Source: an uncultured Methanobrevibacter sp.
Lineage (GTDB): Archaea > Methanobacteriota > Methanobacteria > Methanobacteriales > Methanobacteriaceae
DNA: 64,000 bases
Direction: 5' to 3'
Assembly (NCBI RefSeq): GCF_900314695.1
Contig: NZ_OMWD01000004.1
Span: forward strand, 21,820-85,819
Shown here piece by piece: positions 15,731-24,825 of this stretch (the first letter of the stretch is position 1; the number at the start of each line of letters is the position of its first letter). The notes beneath the pieces were generated by a model. That model made no database searches, was not told the origin of the DNA, and saw nothing but the letters and a program-made list of their open reading frames with translations. The position numbers and the translations under genes are program-made.

Positions 15731-17249
15731 ATACTACAACTCCTTCTTTTAATTTTTCAAGAGCATCATAATCAGAAACAATATCACCAATAATGTTTGT
15801 TGCTTCAAAAGCTTCGGCAGTCGGACCATATTCAAAATTATCTTCAAATCTGATACCAATCAAACCTGCACTTTTAGAAGCCATATTCGTAATACCGATT
15901 TGACCTCTTATAACCTTATCTACAGGGTTATTCTCAGGAACTAAACCTTTAGCAGATTTTTTATCCCCTTCAAACATAACAATATGCATTCCAGGTACTG
16001 CAAAATGAACTTTGATTTTACCGACAGGGTTCTCTAAAAGACCGGACAAACGTTTGAAGTATTTAACAGACCTTGGTGCATTATCTGCAAATTTAATCCT
16101 ACATAAATCATCCTTATTAATTGATTTAGTAATTACTTTACCTTCTTTTAAAATATCAATTGTATGTTTAGGATTTTGTTCGACAATAATCGCATCATCA
16201 TCAACCATCCCATCAATCAAATGTTCAACTCCCGCTTGAGTCAACATTTCTGTTGCTTCTTTTTGAGTTTTGTTTAAAAGCATTAATCTTTGACTTTCGG
16301 ATTTTACAGTAATGAAATCATTTTCTTTTGCAACGTCAATAATTTCCATACCATTAACGATTTTACCTGCAGTAGTGTGATTAGGAGTTAAAACCCTATT
16401 TTCACGATAAATAAATAGTCTTCCAATACCCTTTCCAACATTTCTGATAGTGACTGTTCCCCTGAGCCTTTGAGTAGTGTGTTCTTTAGGCTTTTCGATT
16501 CCCTCCAAATCATAAAAGCCTATGAAAGATTCACTATCATAAGAAACTTTAATTCTTCCATCTTTGATTAATGAGAATAGATGCTCTACACAAACTGGAG
16601 ACTCCTCATCAATTTCAAAAGAGATATAAGTAAATAACTCATTTCCTTCATCTAAAACAGTACTTAAATCAGATACTCCAATCATATCAGTGGTTGTGCT
16701 TCTTTCAATAATTGGTTCAATGCCAATTATGGCATCATCATCTGTGAGATTTTCTAAAGTTTTCTTACCACCAATAACACGGGCAAAAATACCCTTATTA
16801 TATGGAGGTACACTATAAACGTTAGTTGTATTCGCTTTAAGTATGATTAAATGAGTAGACTCATTACTAAAACTGGATAAACTTAAAACAACATCTCCTT
16901 CAAAATATTTGTGTTCATCAGAAGTTGGTTCTAAATCAGTTACAACAGGACCAATAGCCACTTCAGTTGGAGTAGACCATCTTACATCCAAATCAACAAA
17001 ATCCTCATATTGGTTTTTCCAAACATCAATTAAAGGTTTTGCTTCATCAGACTCGTCTAATTGGATGATAATGGAACCGGAATTTGTTTTAATTTTATAC
17101 TTGTTTATATTTTTCTCAAGTTCCTTTTTTCCTTTAATCAAACAAACAATACTACCAGGAGTATATGGGGCGTTAGTTTCATCAATTACATCCTGAATTG
17201 TAGAATCCTCCGCCACATTTCTTTCTTCTCCATTAATTTTAATTAACAT
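15702..17249 (-). CDS. mmp3: methanogenesis marker protein 3 (UPF0288)
   Basis: A 515-residue protein, first gene of the mmp operon. The first 65 residues (MLIKINGEERNVAEDSTIQDVI) look like a ubiquitin/MoaD-type fold. The middle (RLRGTVTIRNVGKGIGRLFIYRENR ... NHTTAGKIVNGMEII) resembles a cyclophilin-type peptidyl-prolyl isomerase. Mmp3 is reported in MCR activation fractions. The start has TAGGAGATT six bases upstream. The promoter lies in the 129-base gap shared with the divergent nuclease gene. The length is normal for the family. Confidence 0.93.
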   Translation of the reverse strand: MLIKINGEERNVAEDSTIQDVIDETNAPYTPGSIVCLIKGKKELEKNINKYKIKTNSGSIIIQLDESDEAKPLIDVWKNQYEDFVDLDVRWSTPTEVAIGPVVTDLEPTSDEHKYFEGDVVLSLSSFSNESTHLIILKANTTNVYSVPPYNKGIFARVIGGKKTLENLTDDDAIIGIEPIIERSTTTDMIGVSDLSTVLDEGNELFTYISFEIDEESPVCVEHLFSLIKDGRIKVSYDSESFIGFYDLEGIEKPKEHTTQRLRGTVTIRNVGKGIGRLFIYRENRVLTPNHTTAGKIVNGMEIIDVAKENDFITVKSESQRLMLLNKTQKEATEMLTQAGVEHLIDGMVDDDAIIVEQNPKHTIDILKEGKVITKSINKDDLCRIKFADNAPRSVKYFKRLSGLLENPVGKIKVHFAVPGMHIVMFEGDKKSAKGLVPENNPVDKVIRGQIGITNMASKSAGLIGIRFEDNFEYGPTAEAFEATNIIGDIVSDYDALEKLKEGVVVYVTESNNES

Positions 17250-17378
17250 ACAATCTCCTAATAAGAATTTTTAACATTTTATATTTATAATCCTTATATA
17301 TATTAAAATTATTTATTTGAAATTCAAAAATTATATTTACACACAATTATAACAATTATAATAGTGGAGGTAAAAAAA

Positions 17379-18128
17379 ATGGAATTTGGAAAAAAACATC
17401 TCTTTTCTTTGATAGTCATTTTAATTATAGCACTGTCTGCAATTTCAATTGCCAGCGCTTATACTGGAACAGGTTTTTCACATAACATACCCGGTTCAAA
17501 GTATTATGACATGTCTGCTTCAGATATCCTAAGCAAATATGGTAATACCGATTGCCACGTTGAAGAAAGTGCAGTCTGTACACAGGTGGTTGATGGAGAT
17601 ACAATATATTTGGACAATGGTAAAAAGATACGTTTCGTTGGTGTGAATACTCCCGAAAGAGGTGTTGAAGGATACATTACCTCTAAAAACTTTGTTCAAA
17701 AATTATGCCTTAATAAAGAAGTGGGCATAGATATTGACGATTCTAAAAACAATGACCGCTACGGGAGGACATTAGCTGTTGTTATTGTTGATGGAAAAAA
17801 TGTGAATGAAATGCTTTTAAAAGAAGGCCTTGCAGAAGTGATGTATATGCCTCCAAGTGAATTCTATCCATATGACTGGGCAAATGGAGATACGCATGTT
17901 GCAAGCAGCCATTCATCCTCATCTTCCAGCCATTCACAACACACAAGTACTTCATCTTCAAGTTCATCAGACTCTGGAAGCTATGTTGGAAATGCCAATA
18001 CTGGAAAATTCCACGATGCAGGATGCACTAGCGTCAGCAAAATGTCAGAAGGAAATAAAGTATTCTTTTCAAGTAGAGATGAAGCGATTAGTCAGGGATA
18101 TGTGCCCTGCAAAATCTGCAATCCCTAA
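17379..18128 (+). CDS. secreted thermonuclease with Cys-rich C-terminal module
   Basis: A 249-residue exported staphylococcal-nuclease homologue. A signal peptide covers residues 1-27 (hydrophobic LIVILIIALSAISIASA). The nuclease domain has KIRFVGVNTPERG, carrying the active-site Arg and Glu, and NDRYGRTLAVV with the second Arg. A Ser/His-rich linker follows. The last 50 residues (KFHDAGCTSVSKM ... FFSSRDEAISQGYVPCKIC) form the small Ada-type zinc-binding module seen after many bacterial SNase domains. It probably degrades extracellular nucleic acids. The ATG follows GTGGAGG. Confidence 0.9.
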   Translation: MEFGKKHLFSLIVILIIALSAISIASAYTGTGFSHNIPGSKYYDMSASDILSKYGNTDCHVEESAVCTQVVDGDTIYLDNGKKIRFVGVNTPERGVEGYITSKNFVQKLCLNKEVGIDIDDSKNNDRYGRTLAVVIVDGKNVNEMLLKEGLAEVMYMPPSEFYPYDWANGDTHVASSHSSSSSSHSQHTSTSSSSSSDSGSYVGNANTGKFHDAGCTSVSKMSEGNKVFFSSRDEAISQGYVPCKICNP

Positions 18129-18913
18129 TACAATCTTCCATACTTTATCTTTTGTACCTCTTTTTCAAATTTGTCGAAATCGAAATCATCACCAGAACCG
18201 TCAGAATATAGTAATCCTAATGAAAAAGCACGAATTAGACAAACTATAGGAATAATTATGCAGAAATATACTAAAAGTCCGACATATGGAACGAACATGG
18301 AAATGTAAAAGCATATGAATTCTATAATGGAAGTCATGATAGGAATTATCAAAAATACTCCAAGCACTTTTAAAACACCTATGTTTCTAAGATCCCTATA
18401 GGATTGTGTAAAATCTACTGCCTTAGACAGACTATCATAATGAGCCAATCTGGCGGTTGCAATAAACTGCAAAATTGAAAATATAAAAAATACAATAGCA
18501 ATTATACCTAAAATCAATCCCCATTGAACCAGAAATGAATTTAAATCATTTACTGAAAGGGACATGACCGCTCCAACTGGAATTAGAATTAAAAATAGAA
18601 TCACGGGAATTATGCTGTAAACAATATCCAAAACAATTAGCTTTAAAGTATCTATAAAGTTCTTTTTAAGACTGACTTTTGGAATTTTAAATGATTCTTT
18701 TGTCCCATTTTTTACTACAGACAACATATATCCAGGCAATATGAAAATAAAAATAATTAATGAAATCAAACCTAAAATCATTACAATATTATTATCAGAT
18801 ATGAAGCCAAGCGGCAAAATTATGGCCAAAACAAATAGCAAAAAGGAAAAAATAAGTTCCTTGCCACTAAAGGGATACTTAAAAGAATTTGAAATAATCC
18901 TACTGAATTTCAT
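18125..18913 (-). CDS. DUF4013 integral membrane protein
   Basis: A 262-residue protein with about six hydrophobic helices in two blocks (residues 20-70 and 90-245) and a short acidic cytoplasmic tail (SDGSGDDFDFDKFEKEV). The sequence resembles DUF4013 proteins, which are numerous in Methanobrevibacter and have no known function. The start MKFSRII was chosen because AGGTGATTTTC precedes it. The ATG region is 5 bases from the mmp2 stop, so it may be read from the mmp2 transcript. It is convergent with the nuclease gene and overlaps it by 4 bases. Confidence 0.8.
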   Translation of the reverse strand: MKFSRIISNSFKYPFSGKELIFSFLLFVLAIILPLGFISDNNIVMILGLISLIIFIFILPGYMLSVVKNGTKESFKIPKVSLKKNFIDTLKLIVLDIVYSIIPVILFLILIPVGAVMSLSVNDLNSFLVQWGLILGIIAIVFFIFSILQFIATARLAHYDSLSKAVDFTQSYRDLRNIGVLKVLGVFLIIPIMTSIIEFICFYISMFVPYVGLLVYFCIIIPIVCLIRAFSLGLLYSDGSGDDFDFDKFEKEVQKIKYGRLY

Positions 18914-18918
18914 GAAAA

Positions 18919-19893
18919 TCACCTAAATATGAATATCGGATTTTTTTCTTGATTGAAAACTTCAATTTTTTCATCACGATATGTTAAATAAAGTGAATTG
19001 GAATCTGTAATTTCACCCACAACTTCTGCTTCAATGGAAAACCTTGCAAGATATTCTTTAATATAACCGCAGTAATCTTCATCAGCAGTGAAAACAAAAC
19101 CTGAACCCGGATAAACCCGAAGCCAGTCAACCCATTCCATATTTTCATTTTTTGGAATATTTTCCAGATTAACAACTGCTCCTTTTTTGGAAGTTTCCAA
19201 AAGCATTTCCAAAGTTCCCAATATTCCAGGATTTGAAATGTCCTTTCCTGATTTGATATAATCGTTTTCAGCCAAATACTGAACTGCACTAATCTGATCG
19301 CGAACCAATTTTGCATCCTTATCATAAGTGGTGTCCCAATTTAGACTGAACATTTCATGAGGTTTGCCGTCAAGGTCAATTGCAACAATAACTTTATCCC
19401 CAACCTCGGCACCAAAACTAGTAATGATTTTATCTTTTTGAGCTATTCCAACAATTGCCACACCTAAAGAGTCACTATCCCCATCAGGATGCAAGTGTCC
19501 TCCAACCATTGGAACGCCGAACTTTAAACATCCGTCATTTATGCCTCTCAATAAATCCTCATAGATATCATCATTTTTTATTGACATTATATTAACCATG
19601 GCTAGAGGCTTGCCGCCCATTGCAGCAATATCATTTACATTAACTAAAACTGCGCAGTATCCTGCCCAGTAAGGGTTAACATTCATTATCTGACCCCATA
19701 TACCATCAGCAGCAATTAATACGACTTGATTATTACCAATGTCTATTGCAGAAGCATCATCCCCAATATCAATAACTACATCACCAGAAACATTGTAAGA
19801 TTCCTTTAAAAGAGAAATGACGTTATCGATTGAACTTTTACGTGATACTCCTTCAAACTCTTGAATAGATTTTACAAGACTTTCCAAATCCAC
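18919..19893 (-). CDS. mmp2: methanogenesis marker protein 2, AIR synthase-related
   Basis: A 324-residue protein of the PurM/SelD/ThiL/HypE superfamily, ATP-using enzymes of small-molecule synthesis. It shows IDIGDDASAID (nucleotide and metal binding), LVNVNDIAAMGGKPLAMV and PMVGGHLHPD. The match is to Mmp2, which is conserved in methanogens and of unknown substrate. The start codon is GTG at 19891-19893; no upstream ATG exists. It follows DUF2117 and nob1 on the same strand with a 14-base gap, so the three genes probably form one operon. Confidence 0.87.
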   Translation of the reverse strand: MDLESLVKSIQEFEGVSRKSSIDNVISLLKESYNVSGDVVIDIGDDASAIDIGNNQVVLIAADGIWGQIMNVNPYWAGYCAVLVNVNDIAAMGGKPLAMVNIMSIKNDDIYEDLLRGINDGCLKFGVPMVGGHLHPDGDSDSLGVAIVGIAQKDKIITSFGAEVGDKVIVAIDLDGKPHEMFSLNWDTTYDKDAKLVRDQISAVQYLAENDYIKSGKDISNPGILGTLEMLLETSKKGAVVNLENIPKNENMEWVDWLRVYPGSGFVFTADEDYCGYIKEYLARFSIEAEVVGEITDSNSLYLTYRDEKIEVFNQEKNPIFIFR

Positions 19894-19907
19894 TTAAACA
19901 CATCCGT

Positions 19908-21029
19908 TTAATCAATATAATTAATTTTGTATTTGCAATTAATATTATTTATTATTTCAATAATCTTTTGTTCAACTTGAGAGATATTTGAAAAATCAGA
20001 ATTAATCTGATTATCGGTGAATAAATTCTTTTCAATAGCTTGTCCGCAGACATCATCAAAACCACTTTCAACTTCAAAGATGATGGAATTTTTAGCTTTG
20101 AATCCATTTTCAACAACCTTGTCCAAATCACCATCAGTAATTCCAACTATAGGTATATCAAATCGGTACAGAATATCAGAAGATATTAATGTTGTATCAT
20201 CACCAATTGTAATAACCACATCACAACCCCTAAACCTGTAAACGTCCTCACCGGCATGGTCTAAAAATGCAACTTCAAAATCAGCATTGTCATCCCTTTG
20301 CAAAATGCGAGGAGTAACTTTGGCTTTTCTTAAAAGGCCCGTTTTGATAATTGCAGTTTCAAGGTCAACTTCACCCAATTTTTCAACGCCATGCCCTTTT
20401 AGAGTTCCTCCTACAATATCTACAATCATATTATCCTTTGCAATTAATGTAAGCTTGTCTGAATCAGTTTTACCGATGACCACACTGTTAACCATGATAT
20501 TTTCACCAGGACTTACGCCATGAACTATCCTATGAGTATGATTATCAGGAACATCATCCTGTTTAATGTGGTTATCATAAACCTCTTCCGGAGTTATTAA
20601 AGTCAAATTTAGCCTATGAGCCAAATCCTTCGCCAATTCGAAGTTTCCATTCCAAGGTATGACACTACCATCATCCTCACCAGGCCTTTCAATTTGAATA
20701 ACAGGAATTGAATAATCATCAATTTTTTGAACATAATGATTATAAACCTTATATCCAAAAACTTGGCCTGTAACATCAGATTTTCCATAATTAAGCAAAA
20801 AGATTACATCAACATTATCATCATGAAATATTTTTAAGGAATCGCTTGGAACCAGTTTTTTTCGAATATCTATAATGTTTTCCAAGCTGGCATCAATTAC
20901 CGCAGTCCTGCCCATTGTTCCTCCAAGCCTTGCAGTAACCTCACCGTACTCATTAAGCAAATCAATTAATTTTAAAGCATAACCGGAATCAATTATATTA
21001 GGGCCATGAACCACTACGCCAATTTTCAT
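19908..21029 (-). CDS. DUF2117 family protein
   Basis: A 373-residue soluble protein, MKIGVVVHGPNIIDSG..., of a family conserved in methanogens (DUF2117) without known function. The N-terminal half has alternating strands and helices; the middle contains GTLKGHGVEKLGEVDLETAII; the last 50 residues are helical and basic. Its ATG overlaps the stop of nob1 by four bases (ATGA), so it is translationally coupled to nob1. mmp2 follows. Confidence 0.8.
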   Translation of the reverse strand: MKIGVVVHGPNIIDSGYALKLIDLLNEYGEVTARLGGTMGRTAVIDASLENIIDIRKKLVPSDSLKIFHDDNVDVIFLLNYGKSDVTGQVFGYKVYNHYVQKIDDYSIPVIQIERPGEDDGSVIPWNGNFELAKDLAHRLNLTLITPEEVYDNHIKQDDVPDNHTHRIVHGVSPGENIMVNSVVIGKTDSDKLTLIAKDNMIVDIVGGTLKGHGVEKLGEVDLETAIIKTGLLRKAKVTPRILQRDDNADFEVAFLDHAGEDVYRFRGCDVVITIGDDTTLISSDILYRFDIPIVGITDGDLDKVVENGFKAKNSIIFEVESGFDDVCGQAIEKNLFTDNQINSDFSNISQVEQKIIEIINNINCKYKINYID

Positions 21030-21532
21030 CTATTCACCTTAATTCTTTTTTTAAATATTTTAGATCCACATATTTCACAATCATCAAATGGATAATCCTC
21101 ATCATATTCCTTTTTACATCCTTCACAAACCTTTTTCCAGTTATAAATTCCTTTAATTCCATCAGTAATGATTCCGGAATATGGAATATCCATTATCCTT
21201 AAAGTATTTTGTATGGTATAATCATCACTAATGACCTTTACATTTTCACCTTCCCTAAACTTCATATAAGCCAGTGAAATTAATTTTTTATCAGGAACAG
21301 ATAACCTTAAAACATCACCCGACTTGGAAATGATTTCTTCAACCGATTCCACATACTCAGCAGGAACATCCTGAATAGTCAGCCTATTTTCGGCAAGTGC
21401 AGCGTCAAATTTTAAACGTGACTCAAAATCTTTTATCTCAGAAGTTATTTCAGGGACTGTAAAATTATTTTTAGAATCTAATTGAAAGCCATTGATAAAA
21501 GCTGATGCATCTAAAATATAAACAATTTCCAT
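21026..21532 (-). CDS. nob1: rRNA endonuclease Nob1
   Basis: Cuts the 3' end of pre-16S rRNA in small-subunit maturation. The 168-residue protein has an N-terminal PIN domain (MEIVYILDASAFINGF, with the metal-binding Asp, and the later VISDDYTIQNTL) and a C-terminal zinc ribbon (CEGCKKEY ... CEICGSKIF). Size and domain order are those of archaeal Nob1. First gene of the nob1-DUF2117-mmp2 unit. Confidence 0.93.
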   Translation of the reverse strand: MEIVYILDASAFINGFQLDSKNNFTVPEITSEIKDFESRLKFDAALAENRLTIQDVPAEYVESVEEIISKSGDVLRLSVPDKKLISLAYMKFREGENVKVISDDYTIQNTLRIMDIPYSGIITDGIKGIYNWKKVCEGCKKEYDEDYPFDDCEICGSKIFKKRIKVNR

Positions 21533-21755
21533 ACCACTATTTTTATTTTAAAATTAAATAAAACTTGGCAAAATTTTATTCAAATGATGAAAAATATCCA
21601 AGAATACAGAATTATAAAAAACAGTTTAGAATACTACTATGACACCCATTAATGATAAAATGAATTTAATCTAAATTAAAAGAAATAGGGGACAAATAGG
21701 GATGAAATGGGGGGAAAATATGGTGGAAATTTGAAAAAATATATTTAAAATTTGA

Positions 21756-21811
21756 AAATATATCTTATATTGCAAAATAATTCGTGAATACGACATATGA
21801 TATTCATGAAT
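21756..21811 (+). promoter_or_regulatory. promoter and inverted-repeat operator of FilR1-type regulator
   Basis: ATTCGTGAATA (21780-21790) and TATTCATGAAT (21801-21811) are an inverted repeat matching at 10 of 11 positions, with a 10-base spacer centred on CATATG. A TATA-like AAATATATCTTATAT lies just upstream at 21755-21769. The repeat overlaps the expected transcription start and ends 23 bases before the regulator ATG, as expected for autoregulation. The wider 21533-21834 gap shows nothing else clear. Confidence 0.5.
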
Positions 21812-21834
21812 GAAAAAAATCGGAGGTCGAAAAA

Positions 21835-22620
21835 ATGATTAATTCATATGATTTAAATAATGAAATACAATTTCTTGCAAAATCCGAAATTCGGCTAAAA
21901 ATAATTGGCGAACTAGAAAAAAATCCAAAAACTGTCAAAGAACTGGTAAATACAACAAACATTACCTATAGTTCCATTTCAAGCAACCTGGTGAAGCTTG
22001 AGGAACGCAACTACGTCATAAAAAAGAAAAATAAGTATCACTTGAAGCCATTGAGCAAAATTTATTATAGAAATCTAATGGACTTCAAAATGAGCGTCGA
22101 TTTAATAACCACTTTCGATGACTTCTGGGGCAGACATAACATTGACCAATTAACTCTTGATTCAATTCAAAACATCAATGACTTAAAAGATTCAGAACTA
22201 ATAAAAACAACACCCTTAGACATTTACAAAACACACAATACAATTAAAGAAAAAATGATTACATCAAAAAGTCTTAAAGCTATTTTTCCATATCTCCATC
22301 CAGAGTATCCCCAATTGATTGAGAATATCCTGAAAAATAACGGAAAGGTTGAGATAGTCTTACCCAGAAACATGTTTTCTAAAATGATTCTTGAGATAAA
22401 TGAGGATATACGAAAGCCTGCAACTGCAAAAGGTGATTTGAAAGTATATACCACATCAAAAGAACTGAATCTATATCTGACATTATGCGATGATACAATG
22501 AGCTTAGGGTTGTTTAAAAATGACGGCAGCTTTGATCAGAACAGACTTTTAATTTCATCAAGTGAAAAATCACAAAAATGGGCAAATAATCTTTTTACAA
22601 GTATAAAAGAAAAAATGTGA
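21835..22620 (+). CDS. FilR1-type winged-helix transcriptional regulator
   Basis: A 261-residue protein with an N-terminal ArsR-like winged helix (about residues 12-75; IGELEKNPKTVKELVNTTN, then SISSNLVKLEERNYVIKKK). A C-terminal domain follows that resembles the FilR1/methanogenesis-regulator middle domain of euryarchaeal regulators, with motif-like GKVEIVLPRNMFSKMI and DDTMSLGLFKNDG. Such proteins sense an unknown ligand. The start has CGGAGGTCG. Its end overlaps the next regulator. The family call is by overall pattern. Confidence 0.8.
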   Translation: MINSYDLNNEIQFLAKSEIRLKIIGELEKNPKTVKELVNTTNITYSSISSNLVKLEERNYVIKKKNKYHLKPLSKIYYRNLMDFKMSVDLITTFDDFWGRHNIDQLTLDSIQNINDLKDSELIKTTPLDIYKTHNTIKEKMITSKSLKAIFPYLHPEYPQLIENILKNNGKVEIVLPRNMFSKMILEINEDIRKPATAKGDLKVYTTSKELNLYLTLCDDTMSLGLFKNDGSFDQNRLLISSSEKSQKWANNLFTSIKEKM

Positions 22621-22625
22621 TTAAA

Positions 22626-23423
22626 ATGACAAATTTACAGACAAAAAATCAATTAAATGAAGAGTACAAAAATATTAAATATATATTAACATCAACTATG
22701 CGATCCAAATTAATTTTGGCAATGTATAGCTGTTCTCGAAATCTAGAAGAATTGAGAAATGATTTAAACAAACCTTCAGCAACAATATTGCATGGCCTTA
22801 AAGAGTTAGAGACAGAAAATCTAGTTAAAAAAGTTCAAAAAAAGTATCAGTTAACATCAAATGGATTTCTTCTAGCTACAAACATGATAAAACTTATTGA
22901 AAATTGGTCTGCAATTAACAACAATACCGAATTTTGGGATAATCATGACCTCACATGCATTCCAAAGGAACTTCTAAAGAATATGCATCTTTTAAAGGAT
23001 GCAAACTACATAACATCAACAACAAGCGACCTTTCGAATGCATTCAACAAGTATATAGACCTAATATCAAATTCCATAGAATTGAAAATTATAATGCCAA
23101 TATACTCAGAAAATCACTTTAAACACATCATTGAGTTGTTAAATAATAATAAATTAAAATATATAGAACTAGTAATAAGTGAAGAGATTTTAAAAGCAAT
23201 AAAAATAAATGGAACTTTTAGAAAATACCTGCTTGAAAATAAAAAAGTAAAAATAATTTGCGTTAAAGAAAATTTGAAATTGTTTTTAACTTACTCACAT
23301 GATTTCATGTCACTAACTCTCTTTTTTAAAGACGGGCATTATGATGATTCACAAATGCTAATTGGAAAATCTACCAACAGCTTAAAATGGGCCTCTGAAG
23401 TTTATTCAATATACAGGAGGTGA
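22626..23423 (+). CDS. second FilR1-type transcriptional regulator
   Basis: A 265-residue paralogue of the preceding gene with the same plan: winged helix (residues 20-70; SKLILAMYSCSRNLEEL, ATILHGLKELETENLVKK) and a FilR1-like C-terminal domain ending in SHDFMSLTLFFKDGHYDDSQ. The pair looks like a diverged tandem duplication. The ATG at 22626 follows GTGAT, which matches the 3' part of the Shine-Dalgarno; an upstream GTG at 22617 overlaps the previous stop. Confidence 0.78.
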   Translation: MTNLQTKNQLNEEYKNIKYILTSTMRSKLILAMYSCSRNLEELRNDLNKPSATILHGLKELETENLVKKVQKKYQLTSNGFLLATNMIKLIENWSAINNNTEFWDNHDLTCIPKELLKNMHLLKDANYITSTTSDLSNAFNKYIDLISNSIELKIIMPIYSENHFKHIIELLNNNKLKYIELVISEEILKAIKINGTFRKYLLENKKVKIICVKENLKLFLTYSHDFMSLTLFFKDGHYDDSQMLIGKSTNSLKWASEVYSIYRR

Positions 23424-23429
23424 AAAAAC

Positions 23430-23729
23430 ATGGAGAATGATAATTCCTCCAAATTCATTTGCGAAATGAACAATTTAATTTTGGGAAGAAAAGGAGGCAA
23501 CACTACTGTTAGAATTATCGATGAGATATTAAAACATCCTTATAATGCCAATCAATTATCAAAAGAATTGAATTTAGATTATAAGACCGTGAAATATCAC
23601 ATCTATTTAGTTTTAAAATCAGAAGTAGTTGTGCAAAATGAAATGAAGTATGGCACTTTGTTTTATCCTTCTCAAAAATTAATAAATAATTTAAGTGAAT
23701 ATGAACAAATTAAAAAGCACTTAAAATAA
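23430..23729 (+). CDS. small winged-helix DNA-binding protein
   Basis: A 99-residue single-domain ArsR-like helix-turn-helix protein. The region TTVRIIDEILKHPYNANQLSKEL...YKTVKYHIYLVLKSE is the winged helix. It lacks a sensor domain. A perfect AGGAGGTGA site lies in the last codons of the upstream regulator, so the three regulators are read as one message. Target and signal are unknown. Confidence 0.82.
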   Translation: MENDNSSKFICEMNNLILGRKGGNTTVRIIDEILKHPYNANQLSKELNLDYKTVKYHIYLVLKSEVVVQNEMKYGTLFYPSQKLINNLSEYEQIKKHLK

Positions 23730-23743
23730 AGAAATGTGATATT

Positions 23744-24250
23744 ATGAAAAGTGAAACTGCAAAGGAACATTATGATAATTCATCTAAAGATATCAAATGT
23801 GCAATAATTACTCTAAGTGACAGCAGGAAATCAAAAAAAGCAGATCTCTCCGGGCAATACATAGAAAAAGAAATTGAAACAAAATATTCCCTGAATTCAA
23901 GAATTATAATCCCTGATGAAAAAGAAGATTTATTATCATCCATTGAAAAATTAATTGAAGATAATGTTGATGTTATCATCACGACAGGAGGAACTGGGCT
24001 AGATGCCAGAGACATTACTGTTGAAACTGTAGAAGAGCTTTTCGAAAAAAGATTAGACGGTTTCGGCGAGCTATTCCGAGCTAAATCGTATGAAGAAATT
24101 GGTGCTGCAGCATTATTATCACGAGCAACAGCTGGAATATACAGGAAAACAGTAATTTTTTCAATGCCAGGTTCACCAAATGCTGTGAAAACTGGACTAA
24201 GTCTAATTATTAATGAACTACCACATTTTGTTCATCATGTAAAAAAATAA
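23744..24250 (+). CDS. moaB: molybdopterin adenylyltransferase MoaB
   Basis: Adenylylates molybdopterin in synthesis of the molybdenum/tungsten cofactor needed by formylmethanofuran dehydrogenase and formate dehydrogenase. The 168-residue protein shows IITLSDSRKSKKADLSG, ITTGGTGLDARDIT and the later SMPGSPNAV motif of the MogA/MoaB fold. The ATG follows GTGAT. It sits 14 bases after the small regulator and probably shares its transcript, so the regulators could govern cofactor supply. Confidence 0.93.
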   Translation: MKSETAKEHYDNSSKDIKCAIITLSDSRKSKKADLSGQYIEKEIETKYSLNSRIIIPDEKEDLLSSIEKLIEDNVDVIITTGGTGLDARDITVETVEELFEKRLDGFGELFRAKSYEEIGAAALLSRATAGIYRKTVIFSMPGSPNAVKTGLSLIINELPHFVHHVKK

Positions 24251-24253
24251 TTT

Positions 24254-24290
24254 AATGATGAAATTTACTTTCATCATTTTTCTTTTTTTT
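24254..24290 (+). terminator. intrinsic terminator after moaB
   Basis: AATGATGAAA and TTTCATCATT form a perfect 10-bp stem with a five-base loop, followed by TTTTCTTTTTTTT. It lies between the convergent moaB and pyrE. Confidence 0.8.
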
Positions 24291-24816
24291 AATCAAAAAA
24301 TTCATTGACAGTGATTAAAGGTTCAAGTGTTATGCCTTCTTTTTCAAATGCTTCAATGGCGCCTTCTTGTCTGTCAACTACAACAAATGCTCTTTTTACA
24401 TTACCGCCATTGTCTTGAATAGCTTTAATTGCTTTTAAAAGTGAGCCGCCAGTAGTTGATACATCTTCAACAACAATAACATTATCCCCTTCTAAAAGTT
24501 CACCTTCAATTAATTTTGAAGTTCCGTATCCCTTTTTTTCTTTACGAATCATTAATAAAGGGAGTTTAGATTCAAGAGAAACTGCAGTAGCTATTGGAAC
24601 TGCACCTAATGCTGGACCTGCAACTTTATCAATGTCCTCATCTTTAATCTTATCACTAATCAATTTGGAAATTGTAGACAAAATTTCAGGTTCTGTAATG
24701 GCTTTTTTCATATTGATATAATAATTGCTCTTTTTACCAGAAGATAATGTAAAGTCGCCCTCAAGGAAAACTTCATTATCCTTCAATAAATCGATTAAAT
24801 ATTCTTTTGAAATCAT
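24289..24816 (-). CDS. pyrE: orotate phosphoribosyltransferase
   Basis: Joins orotate to phosphoribosyl pyrophosphate to make orotidine monophosphate in pyrimidine synthesis. The 175-residue protein has FTLSSGKKSNYYINMKKA at the start (orotate loop), IRKEKKGYGTSK, and the PRPP-binding VIVVEDVSTTGGSLLKAI. The length is normal. The ATG at 24814-24816 is preferred to a TTG three codons earlier. The PRC-barrel gene lies immediately upstream (9-base gap). Confidence 0.95.
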   Translation of the reverse strand: MISKEYLIDLLKDNEVFLEGDFTLSSGKKSNYYINMKKAITEPEILSTISKLISDKIKDEDIDKVAGPALGAVPIATAVSLESKLPLLMIRKEKKGYGTSKLIEGELLEGDNVIVVEDVSTTGGSLLKAIKAIQDNGGNVKRAFVVVDRQEGAIEAFEKEGITLEPLITVNEFFD

Positions 24817-24825
24817 GTTAATCAA

